Assembly: GCF_035917675.1 (NCBI RefSeq)
Contig: NZ_CP109104.1
Span: 3,596,001 to 3,660,000, forward strand
Source: Streptomyces sp. NBC_01775
GTDB taxonomy: Bacteria; Actinomycetota; Actinomycetes; Streptomycetales; Streptomycetaceae
Length of the DNA stretch: 64,000 nt
Direction: 5' to 3'
Made by a program: the position numbers and the translations under genes
Notes under the pieces: generated by a model
What the model was told of the DNA's origin: nothing
The model's database searches: none
The model's input: only the letters and a program-made list of their open reading frames with translations
In this document: positions 50,376 through 59,700 of the stretch, one piece after another
Position numbering within the stretch: position 1 is the first letter of the stretch
Layout: each line of letters begins with the position of its first letter

Positions 50376-51654
50376 AGGTCTTGCCGACCGCACGTGGCGT
50401 CCGCAGCCGCTGGGCCGCGAGCGAGAGGACGAGCAGCGTGGTGACGTACGGCGTCATCTCGACGAACTCCAGCGCCACGGTGTCGGTCAGCGCGTACCAG
50501 ATCACCAGCACCACGGCGATCATGACACTGACGGCGGCCTGGATACGGGCGCCGCGCAGACCGCTGCGCAGCTTCCAGACGGCGAGGGCGACCAGCAACG
50601 CGGCCACCAGCAGCAGCATCGCGTGGACGGTGGTGCCGCCGCCGACGACGCGCAGCGCGTCCATGAAGCCGAACAGGCCGGCGCCCATGGCGACCCCGCC
50701 GGGCCGCCAGTTGCCGAAGATCATGGTGGCGAGGCCGATGTAGCCCCGGCCGCCGGTCTGGTTCTCCTGGTAGATGTGCACGCCGATGGCGAGGAACGCG
50801 CCGCCGAGCCCGGCCAGCGCGCCGGAGACGGTCAAGGCCGCGTACTTGTACTTGTAGACGTTCACACCCAGCGACTCGGCGGCCGTCGGGTTCTCGCCGC
50901 ACGAGCGCAGCCGCAGCCCGAAGGAAGAGCGCCACAGCACGAAGAAGCTGGCGACGAAGAGGACCACGGTCAGCAGCGTCACCCAGGAGACCTCGTGCAC
51001 CAGGGCGCGCAGAATGCCCGCCAGGTCGGAGACGAGGAACCAGTGGTGCTTCTCGATGGAGCCGAGCCCGTCGGCGAGCCCGGGGACGGTGAAGGTGGGC
51101 ATGTCCTCCATGGGCGGGGACTGTTTGTCGTTGCCGCCCGACTGCGCCGCCTCGCTGCCGTCGGCGCCGAACCAGAGCTTGGCGAGGTAGCGGACGAGGC
51201 CCAGGGCCAGGATGTTGATGGCGACACCGGAGACGATGTGGTCGACGCCGAAGGTGACGGTGGCCAGCGCGTGCAGCAGCCCGCCGAGGGCGCCGCCCGC
51301 GATGCCGGCCAGCACGGCGGCCCACGGTCCGTGCTGCCAGCCGATCCACCCGGCGGCGAAGGTGCCGAGCATCATCATGCCTTCGAGGCCGATGTTGATG
51401 ACACCGGCCCGCTCGGCCCACAGCCCGCCGAGTCCGGCCAGCCCGATGGGCACGGCGGCGCCGAGCGCGGAGGAGAACTGGTCGCTGTTGCTGAGCTGTT
51501 CGTCGCCGGTGACCAGGCGTACGAGGGAGAGCAGCAGCAGCCCGCCGGCGATCAGCAGCAGCACCACGGGGTAGGAGAGCTTGCCCTTGCGTGCGGGGCC
51601 GGGCGCGTCGCTCTTGTCGCGCGGGGACGTGGCGGACTCGGTGTCGGTGCTCAT
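50353..51654 (-). CDS. Nucleoside ABC transporter permease (second of pair)
   Basis: A 433-residue BPD-type-2 inner membrane permease with about nine helices. GLWAERAGVINIGLEGMMML and FGVDHIVSGVAINILALG (given in part) are typical of the BMP-linked NupC/YufQ group. Its start overlaps the preceding permease (ATGA). The stop codon TGA at 50355-50353 lies in the terminal TCAAG of the TnpB element, so the original end of the protein may have differed by a few residues. It forms the channel with the permease at 51651. Confidence 0.92.
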   Translation of the reverse strand: MSTDTESATSPRDKSDAPGPARKGKLSYPVVLLLIAGGLLLLSLVRLVTGDEQLSNSDQFSSALGAAVPIGLAGLGGLWAERAGVINIGLEGMMMLGTFAAGWIGWQHGPWAAVLAGIAGGALGGLLHALATVTFGVDHIVSGVAINILALGLVRYLAKLWFGADGSEAAQSGGNDKQSPPMEDMPTFTVPGLADGLGSIEKHHWFLVSDLAGILRALVHEVSWVTLLTVVLFVASFFVLWRSSFGLRLRSCGENPTAAESLGVNVYKYKYAALTVSGALAGLGGAFLAIGVHIYQENQTGGRGYIGLATMIFGNWRPGGVAMGAGLFGFMDALRVVGGGTTVHAMLLLVAALLVALAVWKLRSGLRGARIQAAVSVMIAVVLVIWYALTDTVALEFVEMTPYVTTLLVLSLAAQRLRTPRAVGKTYRRGEGT

Positions 51655-52781
51655 GCGGTGGCCCCCGCCTTCTCCTCGGTGCCGGGGCCGCCGGACGCCC
51701 GTGCGCTCAGTTCCTCGCCGACCTCACGCTGCTGTCTGCGCAGCACCTGGCGGCGGACGATCTCGTAGGCGATGACGACGCACAGGACGATGATCCCCTG
51801 CATGACGCCGATGATCTCCTGCGCGTACTCCTCGAATTCCAGCTGGATGCCGGTGCGCTCCAGGAAGCCCCACAACAGCGCGGCCAGGGCCATGCCGATG
51901 GGGTGGTTGCGGCCGAGGAGGGCGATGGCGATGCCGGTGAAGCCGACGCCGGTGGGGAAGTCGGTGCCGTAGCTGAAGGACTTGTTCAGCAGCGTCGGCA
52001 TGCCGACCAGCCCGGCGACGGCGCCGGAGAGCAGCATGCTGGTGACGACCATCCGCCGGACGCTGACGCCGCTGGCGGCGGCTGCCGACTCGCTGCGGCC
52101 CACCGCGCGCAGGTCGAAGCCGAAGCGGGTACGGCCCAGCACGAACCAGTAGGCCAGCCCGATGACGACGGCGATGACGACGGTGCCGTAGATCGGGTCG
52201 GGGTTGGTGGGAAGGGTGAAGAAGTGGCTTCCGGCGGGGATGTTGGGCGTGTGGAAGAGGTTGCCGTCCTTGACGGCGAGCCGGTCCTCGGAGAGGAAGT
52301 AGCCGATCAGCGAGCCCGCGATGGAGTTCAGCATGATCGTGGTGATGACCTCGCTGACCCCCCGGGTCGTCTTCAGCACGCCCGCGATGCCCGCCCACAG
52401 GGCGCCGACCGCCATCGCGGTCAGGATGATCACGGGTATCTGGAGGACGCCGGGCAGCGAGAGCGCCCCGCCGACGACGGCTGCGAAGAACGCGGCGACC
52501 CGGTATTGCCCGTCCACGCCGATGTTGAACAGGTTCATGCGGAAGCCGATGGCCACGGCCGCCGCCGACAGGTAGTAGGGGATCGCCTTGTTGATGATCC
52601 AGACCTGGCTGTCGCTCTTCGAGCCGAAGTCGATCATGACGTAGAAGGCGTGGAACGGGTCCTTGCCCGTCGCCGCGATCACCGCGGACGACAGCACGAA
52701 CGCCGCGACCAGTGCCAGCGCCGGCGCCGCGAGCGCCGACAGGACGGTCTGTACGCTGAACTTCCGCTTCAGGCCGCTCAC
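51651..52781 (-). CDS. Nucleoside ABC transporter permease (first of pair)
   Basis: A 376-residue permease of the NupB/YufP type, with IGFRMNLFNIGVDGQY, TTRGVSEVITTIMLN and GYGTDFPTG-like SYGTDFPTGVGFTGIAIALLG segments. The GTG at 52781 overlaps the ATPase stop (GTGA), and its own end overlaps the next permease, so all three are translationally coupled. The paired permeases, ATPase and BMP lipoprotein import purine or pyrimidine nucleosides. Confidence 0.92.
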   Translation of the reverse strand: MSGLKRKFSVQTVLSALAAPALALVAAFVLSSAVIAATGKDPFHAFYVMIDFGSKSDSQVWIINKAIPYYLSAAAVAIGFRMNLFNIGVDGQYRVAAFFAAVVGGALSLPGVLQIPVIILTAMAVGALWAGIAGVLKTTRGVSEVITTIMLNSIAGSLIGYFLSEDRLAVKDGNLFHTPNIPAGSHFFTLPTNPDPIYGTVVIAVVIGLAYWFVLGRTRFGFDLRAVGRSESAAAASGVSVRRMVVTSMLLSGAVAGLVGMPTLLNKSFSYGTDFPTGVGFTGIAIALLGRNHPIGMALAALLWGFLERTGIQLEFEEYAQEIIGVMQGIIVLCVVIAYEIVRRQVLRRQQREVGEELSARASGGPGTEEKAGATA

Positions 52782-54406
52782 TCGGCGTCCCCCCTCTCGT
52801 GGTGCTCCAGGTGACCGCTGGCCCCGCCGGTCATGGCGGTGCCCAGCTCCTCGGGGGTGACCGTCGCCGGATCCGCGTCCGCGACGAGCCGGCCCCGGTA
52901 CATCACCCGCAGGGTGTCGGACAGCCCGATCAGCTCGTCCAGGTCAGCCGAGATCAGCAGCACGGCGAGGCCCTCGCGGCGCGCCTGGCGTATCTGGTCC
53001 CAGATCTGCGCCTGCGCGCCGACGTCCACGCCCCGGGTGGGATGGGCGGCGATCAGGAGCTTGGGACGGTGGCTCATCTCCCGGCCGACGATGAACTTCT
53101 GCTGGTTGCCGCCCGACAGGCTGGCGGCGGTCACCTCGATGCCGGGGGTGCGCACGTCGTACTCGTCGACGATGCGCCCGGCGTCGCGCCGGGCGCCCTT
53201 GAGGTTGAGCAGCTGCGGCAGACCGGGGATGCCCAGGACGCGGCCCTTGGCATTGGGCTCTTCCGTGGCGTGGCCGAGGATGCGGTTCTCCCACAGCGGG
53301 GCCTCCAGCAGCAGCCCGTGCCGGTGGCGGTCCTCGGGGATGTAGCCGATGCCGCTCTCGCGCCGGGTGCGGGTGGGGGCGTGCGAGATGTCCTGGCCGT
53401 CGAGGGTGACGGTGCCCCCGGTGGGGTCGCTCATGCCCATGACGGCCTCGACGAGCTCCGCCTGGCCGTTGCCCTCCACCCCGGCGATGCCCAGGACCTC
53501 GCCCTTGTGGATGGTGAAGGAGATCCCGTCCAGGACGGCGCGCAGGGCGCCGTCGGTGTCGGTGGCCGACAGGTGCAGCTCGTCCACGCGGAGCATCGGG
53601 GTGTCGGTGACGGTCGACTCGCGGGTCTCGGCCGAGGGCAGCTCGCTGCCGACCATCAGCTCGGCCAGCTGCTGTGAAGTCGTCTCCTCCGGCAGGACGG
53701 AGGCGACGGTGGTGCCGCGCCGGATGACGGTGATGGCGTCCGCGACGGACAGCACCTCGCCCAGCTTGTGCGAGATGAACAAGACCGTCAGGCCCTCGGC
53801 CTTCAGCTCGCGCAGGTTGTCGAAGAGCGCGTCGACCTCCTGCGGCACCAGCACCGCGGTCGGCTCGTCCAGGATCAGCGTGCGGGCGCCCCGGTAGAGG
53901 GCCTTGAGGATCTCCACCCGCTGCCGGTCGGCGACGCCCAGCTCCTCGACCAGCACATCGGGGCGTATCCCGAGCTGGTAGGCGTCCGACAGCTCCTTGA
54001 CGCGCCCGCGGGCGCGGGAGCCGATGCCGTGCAGCTTCTCCGCGCCCAGCACCGTGTTCTCCAACACGGTCAGGTTGTCGGCCAGCATGAAGTGCTGGTG
54101 GACCATGCCGATGCCGCGCGCGATGGCGTCGGCCGGGCTGTGCAGGGTGACCTGCTCGCCGTTGATGCTGATGGTGCCCTCGTCCGGCCGCTGCATGCCG
54201 TAGAGGATCTTCATCAGCGTCGACTTGCCCGCGCCGTTCTCGCCGACGAGGGCGTGCACGGTCCCGCGCCCCACCGAGATGTCGATGTCGCGGTTGGCGA
54301 CCACGCCGGGAAACCGTTTGGTGATGCCGCGCAGCTCGACCGCCGTACCGGAACCTTCACCCGGTCCCGGCGGCGCGCTGCCGCTGTCGCTGGACTCGCT
54401 GGACAC
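52778..54406 (-). CDS. Nucleoside ABC transporter ATP-binding protein, two fused ATPase domains
   Basis: About 542 residues, RbsA/NupA type. Domain 1: Walker A GENGAGKSTLM, Walker B LILDEPTAVL. Domain 2: degenerate Walker A GVEGNGQAE, signature LSGGNQQKFIVGR, Walker B-like LLIAAHPTRGVDVG. The second site is probably not hydrolytic, as in this subfamily. I chose GTG 54406; an ATG at 54442 is possible. A 15-base perfect inverted repeat lies between it and the lipoprotein gene, which would lower its expression relative to the lipoprotein. Confidence 0.92.
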   Translation of the reverse strand: MSSESSDSGSAPPGPGEGSGTAVELRGITKRFPGVVANRDIDISVGRGTVHALVGENGAGKSTLMKILYGMQRPDEGTISINGEQVTLHSPADAIARGIGMVHQHFMLADNLTVLENTVLGAEKLHGIGSRARGRVKELSDAYQLGIRPDVLVEELGVADRQRVEILKALYRGARTLILDEPTAVLVPQEVDALFDNLRELKAEGLTVLFISHKLGEVLSVADAITVIRRGTTVASVLPEETTSQQLAELMVGSELPSAETRESTVTDTPMLRVDELHLSATDTDGALRAVLDGISFTIHKGEVLGIAGVEGNGQAELVEAVMGMSDPTGGTVTLDGQDISHAPTRTRRESGIGYIPEDRHRHGLLLEAPLWENRILGHATEEPNAKGRVLGIPGLPQLLNLKGARRDAGRIVDEYDVRTPGIEVTAASLSGGNQQKFIVGREMSHRPKLLIAAHPTRGVDVGAQAQIWDQIRQARREGLAVLLISADLDELIGLSDTLRVMYRGRLVADADPATVTPEELGTAMTGGASGHLEHHERGDAE

Positions 54407-54529
54407 GTGACTGACGTACTCCCTCGTTGAGCACAGATTCATCCCGCCGCCGGGGCGCCTCCCGCCGGCTCGGCCGGGGAGGGCCGCTGGATCGCGGGGT
54501 ATGCGGAATCCGCCGGCGGCACCCACGGG

Positions 54530-54572
54530 GCACCGTACGTACCGCGGCGGTACGCCTCGGTACGTACGGTGC
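54530..54572 (-). terminator. 15-base inverted repeat, intra-operon attenuator
   Basis: GCACCGTACGTACCG and CGGTACGTACGGTGC form a perfect 15-base-pair stem with a 13-base loop, 14 bases after the lipoprotein stop. No T-run follows, so it fits a partial terminator or an mRNA-stabilising hairpin that raises lipoprotein over ATPase levels. Confidence 0.7.
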
Positions 54573-54586
54573 GGGCGCCGACAGGC

Positions 54587-55621
54587 TTACGGCTTGGCGG
54601 GAACCTTGATCTTGCCGGAGGTGATGCCCTCCGTGGCCTTGTCGACGTCGCCCTTGACGTCGTCGATGAAGCCGCCGGAGGTCGCGACCGAGACGCCCTT
54701 CTCCTTGAGCGAGAAGGTCTGGTTGCCGCTGAGCGGCTTGTCGTCCTTGACGCTCTTGATCAGCTCGTAGACCGCGACGTCGACGTTCTTGACGGCAGAG
54801 GTCAAGATCGCGTTCTTGTACTTCTCCAGGCCCTTTTGGCGGTACTGGTCCGAGTCCACGCCGATCGCCCAGGCGCCCTTGGACTTGCTGACCGCCTCGA
54901 TCGAGCCGGCGCCCGACTGCCCGGCCGACGTGTAGACCACGTCGTTGCCGCGCGCGAGCATGCCCTTGGCCATGTCCTTGGCGCGCGCCGGGTCGTTGAA
55001 GCCCTTGTCCGACTCCTTGTACAGGTAGTCGGTCTCGACCTTGATCTTGGGGTTGGTGTCCTTGACGCCCTTGACGTAGCCGGCCTCGAACTTCTGGATG
55101 AGGGCGTTGTCCACACCCCCGATGAAGGAGACCTTGTTCTTCTTGGTCTTCTTGGCCGCCGCGACGCCGACGAGGTATGAGGCCTCGTTCTCGGCGAAGG
55201 TCATACCGACGACGTTCTTGCCGTGCGACGCCTCGTCCACCACGCCGAAGGTGGTGTCGGGGAACTTCTTGGCCACCTTGTTGATGGACTTGCCGTAGTT
55301 GAAGCCGACGCCTATGACGGGGTTGTAGCCGGCCTCGGCGAGCGAGGTGAGCCGCTGTTCGCGGGTCTCCTCGGTCTCGTTGTTGCCGGCGGTCATCTCC
55401 TTGGTCTTGACGCCGAGTTCCTTCTCGGCCTTGTCGGTGCCGCGCGCCGCCGCCTCGTTGAAGGAGTGGTCATCCCGGCCGCCGACGTCGAAGGCCAGCC
55501 CGACGCCCTTGTTCTTCTTCTTTCCACCGGACTCAGTTGAACTCTCACCGCACGCGGTGGCAGTCACTGCGAGTGCCGCGGTTGCGGTGACCGCGGCAAC
55601 GAGCTTGGATACCCGACGCAA
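54587..55621 (-). CDS. BMP-family nucleoside-binding lipoprotein
   Basis: A 344-residue lipoprotein: basic start, hydrophobic stretch and lipobox TATAC (about residue 22), then the PBP1/BMP domain (VGLAFDVGGRDDHSFNEAA; VVGMTFAENEASYLVGVAA; VSFIGGVDNALIQKFEAGY, given in part). I chose TTG 55621 because GGAGGG lies 9 bases upstream; ATG at 55681 would add a charged lead. It is the substrate-binding part of the importer encoded by the three following genes; nucleosides are the known ligands of this family. Confidence 0.9.
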   Translation of the reverse strand: MRRVSKLVAAVTATAALAVTATACGESSTESGGKKKNKGVGLAFDVGGRDDHSFNEAAARGTDKAEKELGVKTKEMTAGNNETEETREQRLTSLAEAGYNPVIGVGFNYGKSINKVAKKFPDTTFGVVDEASHGKNVVGMTFAENEASYLVGVAAAKKTKKNKVSFIGGVDNALIQKFEAGYVKGVKDTNPKIKVETDYLYKESDKGFNDPARAKDMAKGMLARGNDVVYTSAGQSGAGSIEAVSKSKGAWAIGVDSDQYRQKGLEKYKNAILTSAVKNVDVAVYELIKSVKDDKPLSGNQTFSLKEKGVSVATSGGFIDDVKGDVDKATEGITSGKIKVPAKP

Positions 55622-55755
55622 GAGGACGTTCCCTCCGAGTGTTGGAAGCGCCTCTTCCGGGCGCTGGCTTCGGGCACACATTAACGCGCGTAGATTTCCC
55701 GCAGAAGACGGTTCGCATGCCGTTATCGGATCGTCGCGATCGGGGGCACGCAGGC

Positions 55756-55789
55756 GGCGAGGGCCCGCCCGTGCGGACCGGCCCTCGCC
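55756..55789 (-). terminator. Stem-loop after the amidohydrolase gene
   Basis: GGCGAGGGCC and GGCCCTCGCC form a perfect 10-base-pair stem with a 14-base loop. It separates the M20 amidohydrolase from the nucleoside importer operon downstream on the same strand. A second, smaller hairpin (CCGTGCG/CGCACGG) lies at 55803-55830. Confidence 0.7.
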
Positions 55790-55843
55790 CACGTGAACCG
55801 GCCCGTGCGACGGAAACGCCCGCCGCACGGGGACCGGCCGGAC

Positions 55844-57136
55844 TCAGCGCCCCAGCAGGGCCATCGCGGTGAAGAGCTCGACACCCGTCGTGATCGCCGA
55901 CTCGTCCGCGTCGAAGTCGCCCTGGTGCAGGTCGCGGCTGCGCCGCTCGCCCGGCGGGCGCACCCCCAGGCGGGCCATGGCGCCGGGCACGTGCTCCAGA
56001 TACCAGGAGAAGTCCTCGCCGCCCAGGCTCTGTTCGGTGCTCTCCACGGCGGCGGCGCCCGCGCGGGCCGCCATCGCCTCCCGCAGCAGCGCCGTCACCG
56101 CCGGCTCGTTGACCACAGGCGGCACACCCCGCACATAGTTCAGCTCGCACTTGGCGCGGTGGAGCGCCGCCACCTCGTCGATCGCCGCGTGCACCAGGTC
56201 CGGCGCCTCCCGCCACGTCGGCAGGTCCAGGCAGCGCAGCGTCCCCGACAGCTCGGCGCGCTGCGGGATGACGTTGCAGGCGTGCCCCGACTCGATACGG
56301 CCCCACGTCAGCGCCAGCCCCGAGCGGGCGTCCACCCGCCGGGCCAGGAGCGCGGGCACCTCCGTGACCAGCTTGGCGGCGGCCGTGACCAGGTCCGTCG
56401 TCAGATGGGGGCGTGCGGTGTGCCCGCCGGCGCCCGAGAGCGCCACCTCCAGCCGGTCGCAGGCCGAGGTGATCGGCCCGGCCCGCAGCCCGATGCGGCC
56501 CGCGTCCACCTTCGGGTCGCAGTGCAGCCCGACGATCGAGCCGACGCCATCCAGCCCCCCGCAGTCCACCACGTCGGCGGCACCGCCCGGCAGCACCTCC
56601 TCGGCCGGCTGGAAGAGCAGCCGCACCGGACGCGGCAGCGCCCCGGCCCGCGCCAGCTCGGCCAGCACCAGCCCGGCGCCCAGGACGACGGTGGTGTGCA
56701 CGTCGTGCCCGCACGCGTGTGCGCGGTCGGGGACCGTGGAGCGGTAGGGCACGTCCTTGGTGTCCGGGATGGGCAGCGCGTCGATGTCGGCGCGGAGTGC
56801 CAGCATGGGCGCCGTCGGTGTGGTGGGGGGTGCCGTGGTGGGCGTGCCCGGCCCTGCGGCGGCTCCGGGACCGGCGAGATCCGGGTGGATGTCGCAGATC
56901 AGCCCCGTGCCCAGGGGCAGCACCCGCGGGCGCAGCCCGGCGCGCTCCAGTCTGGCCTTGAGCGCCTTGGTCGTGCGGAACTCCTGATTGCCCAGCTCTG
57001 GGTGCATATGGAGGTCACGTCGGAAGGCGATCAGCTCGCGCCGGAGGGGCTCGGTGACACGGCCGGGCAGCTCGGGGAGTACGCCTGCGGTTCCGCGTGC
57101 GTCTACCTCCGGTGCAGGGGACAGGAGTTCGTTCAT
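55844..57136 (-). CDS. M20-family amidohydrolase (N-acyl amino acid/peptide)
   Basis: A 430-residue metallopeptidase-fold hydrolase. Metal and catalytic motifs are DLHMHPELG, LRADIDALPIP, ACGHDVHTT, FQPAEEVLPGGA and LGGEDFSWY, as in hippurate hydrolase/AmhX/carboxypeptidase Ss1. It removes acyl groups from amino acids or splits small peptides. The ATG at 57136 has TACCCT (57149-57144) seven bases upstream and no ribosome binding site, so it is probably leaderless. An insertion rich in Pro, Thr and Ala (GPGTPTTAPPTTPTAP) lies near residue 93. Confidence 0.92.
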   Translation of the reverse strand: MNELLSPAPEVDARGTAGVLPELPGRVTEPLRRELIAFRRDLHMHPELGNQEFRTTKALKARLERAGLRPRVLPLGTGLICDIHPDLAGPGAAAGPGTPTTAPPTTPTAPMLALRADIDALPIPDTKDVPYRSTVPDRAHACGHDVHTTVVLGAGLVLAELARAGALPRPVRLLFQPAEEVLPGGAADVVDCGGLDGVGSIVGLHCDPKVDAGRIGLRAGPITSACDRLEVALSGAGGHTARPHLTTDLVTAAAKLVTEVPALLARRVDARSGLALTWGRIESGHACNVIPQRAELSGTLRCLDLPTWREAPDLVHAAIDEVAALHRAKCELNYVRGVPPVVNEPAVTALLREAMAARAGAAAVESTEQSLGGEDFSWYLEHVPGAMARLGVRPPGERRSRDLHQGDFDADESAITTGVELFTAMALLGR

Positions 57137-57363
57137 GGTCCGAAGGGTAGGCGCACAACCTCTGCAACTCACTAGAGATCGACCAAAGTTCAGCCCCCCA
57201 GGGGAAGAAAAACTAGGCTGGGCGGCGGTTATGTCCGCATGAGGCTGGGTATAAATGCGCGTCTTTCCGCGCCTCGGCTACGCCCTTCCAGGCCCCCGGG
57301 TGCCCCTGGGCCGGCACTCGAATCCGGCCCTCTCCCCCGTCTCCCCCCTCCCCCGCTGGTTGG

Positions 57364-58041
57364 TCAGGGCGTGATGAGGCGGCTGGTGAAGCCTGCGGTG
57401 AGGAGATCCTCGTAGGCGGCACGCACGTCCTCCGGGACGTCCTGCTCGATGGCGAATCCGAGCTTCGGATACTCGATCACCCGCTGGAGGTCACCGACGA
57501 GCATGTCCAGGACGAGTCTCTCGTCGCCGATGCTCTTGACGTAGTCGTCCAGCTCCAAGGGCTCCGAAGCACAGCGCACGTCGACCTCGGGCCACAGCTT
57601 GCGGGCGGTGGCGTAGGAACGACGTTCCATGTAGGGCTTGGAGACCAGCAACACCGAAGCCGGGGAGATCCCGGCGTCGGCGAGGACCTGACGGGAGTAC
57701 GTGATGTTGTGCCCGGTGTTGCCGGCGCGAGGCTCCAAGAGGATCGCCTTGTCAGGCACGCTGAGGGTGAGAGCGTGCTCCCTGTAGTGGACGGCCTCAC
57801 CACGCGGAAAGCGGGCCGCGGTGGTGGGGCTGTTGCCACCCGTGAAGACGAGGGCGGGGAAGAGCCCGGCTCGGTACAGCTCGGCGGTCGTGGTTGCCAC
57901 GCCGAGGTCGTGACTGCCGAGCCCGATCGCCACGTCCGCCGGCCGAAGTTCGTGACGCATCTGGTGGTAGTCCCAGATCAGCCGGGCGTTCGCCCACTGC
58001 CCGTCCGTCACGGCCTGCCGAATGTCCGTCGGTCCCGTCAC
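57364..58041 (-). CDS. YdcF-family (DUF218) protein
   Basis: A 225-residue protein with the DUF218 pattern: VAIGLGSHD, LVFTGGNSP, the EPRAGNTGHNI segment and VLLVSKPYMERRS. YdcF-like proteins bind S-adenosylmethionine or act on cell envelope precursors; the role here is unknown. GTG 58041 has GGGAGAG upstream and starts 16 bases after the XRE/TPR gene, so the two form an operon. The open frame upstream of the GTG overlaps the XRE gene and is shadow. Confidence 0.85.
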   Translation of the reverse strand: MTGPTDIRQAVTDGQWANARLIWDYHQMRHELRPADVAIGLGSHDLGVATTTAELYRAGLFPALVFTGGNSPTTAARFPRGEAVHYREHALTLSVPDKAILLEPRAGNTGHNITYSRQVLADAGISPASVLLVSKPYMERRSYATARKLWPEVDVRCASEPLELDDYVKSIGDERLVLDMLVGDLQRVIEYPKLGFAIEQDVPEDVRAAYEDLLTAGFTSRLITP

Positions 58042-58057
58042 TGGCGTCTCTCCCTGG

Positions 58058-59167
58058 TCAGTGTCGCCCGAGGCTCGTCGCCCCACCGCTCGTGGCGTGC
58101 CTGCTCCTGATGTTCTCGATGCTGCGACGCTGGTGGCTGAGGCCGTGCTCAACGGCCGCCTTCGCTGCCTTGTCGAGAGCGTCAAGCCCATCATCCAGGG
58201 TGTCCGGGTCGGACAGCAGGATGTGACCGTGGGCGGTGTCCAGACGAACACGTTGCATGGGTGAGTCCGCGGTACCGGTCGTGCGGGCGATGTCGATGTA
58301 GTGCAAGGCGGCGGTCAGGTCACCTGCCCCTCGGTGGGCAAGGGCGAGCTTCTGATGGGCCACGGACCAGTCCTCCGGCTCGGCGAGGTCCTCGAACTCG
58401 CGCACGGCCGCCAGCATGACGCGTGCTGCGTAGTCATGGTTGCCCTCCTTGCTCAGCGCCGTACCCACCCACAGCCGAGCCCGCGCACGGTCGCGTCGGG
58501 AGAGCCGGTCGTCAACGGCGAGGGACTCGTACTGCTGTGCGGCGAAGTCCAACTGGTCGGACATCTCCGTGACGACGGCCAGGGAGAGGTCCAGTTGAGC
58601 TACGCGTCGGGGGACATCGAGCTGGGCGAAGACGGCCCGGGCGTCGTGGTAGGAACGTCGCGCCGACAGAGGGCCCAGGACGGCACCTTGGTCCCTTTGC
58701 ACGTCTCCCAGCAGGGCGGTCGCACGCGCGTAGAGGTAAAGGCCCTTGTCATCCAGCCCAGCCGGCGGGTAGCGGGCCAGCCAGCGGCGCAGCAGATCCT
58801 CAGCAAAGGCAAAGTTCTGCCGGGACAAGGCGACGCCGGATCGGTCGAGATCGTCGGTCCAGGATTCGTACTCCCACGCACGGGGCCCGCTGATGGTGGC
58901 CCGCGGGACGGAGCCGGCACCAGACCTTCCCGTCTCGGAGAGGTTGGTCTCGAAGCGAAGGTGGACAGCCGCGTCCGCCCGGGCGAGCGCGGTGTCGAGG
59001 ATGGCCTGGGTGTCCTGCCTCGGCTCGGTGGAGGAGAGGAGCTTCTCCCACTTCGAGATCGTCCGGACACCTACGCCGAGATGAGCCGCGAAGGTCCGGA
59101 CGCTCATCCGCAGGGCGAGCCGCAGCGCCCTGGCTTCCAGGCCGGTCCAGTGGTGCACGGTCGCCAC
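58058..59167 (-). CDS. XRE helix-turn-helix regulator with TPR domain
   Basis: A 369-residue protein. Residues 10-45 are an HTH (RMSVRTFAAHLGVGVRTISKWE, given in part), and from about residue 110 there are TPR-like helical repeats (FAFAEDLLRRWLARYPP; QLDFAAQQYESLAV; DLTAALHYIDIARTTG). Such HTH-TPR proteins often bind peptides or partner proteins. GTG 59167 has AGGGAGGG six bases upstream. It is divergent from the recombinase-like and anti-sigma-like genes, forming one small regulatory island with YdcF. Confidence 0.87.
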   Translation of the reverse strand: MATVHHWTGLEARALRLALRMSVRTFAAHLGVGVRTISKWEKLLSSTEPRQDTQAILDTALARADAAVHLRFETNLSETGRSGAGSVPRATISGPRAWEYESWTDDLDRSGVALSRQNFAFAEDLLRRWLARYPPAGLDDKGLYLYARATALLGDVQRDQGAVLGPLSARRSYHDARAVFAQLDVPRRVAQLDLSLAVVTEMSDQLDFAAQQYESLAVDDRLSRRDRARARLWVGTALSKEGNHDYAARVMLAAVREFEDLAEPEDWSVAHQKLALAHRGAGDLTAALHYIDIARTTGTADSPMQRVRLDTAHGHILLSDPDTLDDGLDALDKAAKAAVEHGLSHQRRSIENIRSRHATSGGATSLGRH

Positions 59168-59314
59168 GGAGCCCTCCCTTCCTGCCGTCATGCAAGCACG
59201 CCAACCGGGGCAGGGGGACGAAAGTGCCACGGAAGTGCAACAAGCGGTCATTGGAACGGCCCGCTTCCCGCGACAAGCTCGACGGACCAACTACCGCTCC
59301 CCGGATGGTCCGCG

Positions 59315-59692
59315 ATGGAACCCATAACCGAACTCCGCCCGGTCAACGGACCGGTCGTCTACGGCTACCTACGCCTTCCCCGTGCCTCCGGCGCCCGACG
59401 CGAGGCACTGGCCACGGCACTGGCCGAGTACTGCCGACAGCACGAACTCTCCCTCTCCGGTCTGTTCACCGAGCGCGGTGACTGGGGGAGGGCGACTCCG
59501 GCGTTCGCGGGCCTGCTTGATGTTCTCGGACTGCCGGACGTTTACGGCGTGGTCCTGCCGGCCGCCTCTCACCTCGGGCCTCGCGGCACCGCGACGGACC
59601 GCCGACGACGGATCGAGGGGGCCGGTGCGCGTCTGCTGCTGGTCCGACGTAACCGCAGCTGCCGGACGCCGATTCCCGGCTCGCAGAAGTGA
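59315..59692 (+). CDS. Serine recombinase-like pseudoenzyme
   Basis: A 125-residue protein that follows the resolvase catalytic-domain pattern: VVYGYLRLPRAS (strand 1), LAEYCRQHELSLSGLFTERG, ATPAFAGLLDVLGL, VYGVVLPAASHLG and IEGAGARLLLV. The catalytic serine position after YxR (R-x-S in active enzymes) is proline here (LRLPR), and no DNA-binding domain follows. So it is probably a binding or regulatory protein rather than a recombinase. The next gene starts 8 bases later, so both are co-expressed. Confidence 0.75.
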   Translation: MEPITELRPVNGPVVYGYLRLPRASGARREALATALAEYCRQHELSLSGLFTERGDWGRATPAFAGLLDVLGLPDVYGVVLPAASHLGPRGTATDRRRRIEGAGARLLLVRRNRSCRTPIPGSQK

Positions 59693-59700
59693 GGTGTGCC

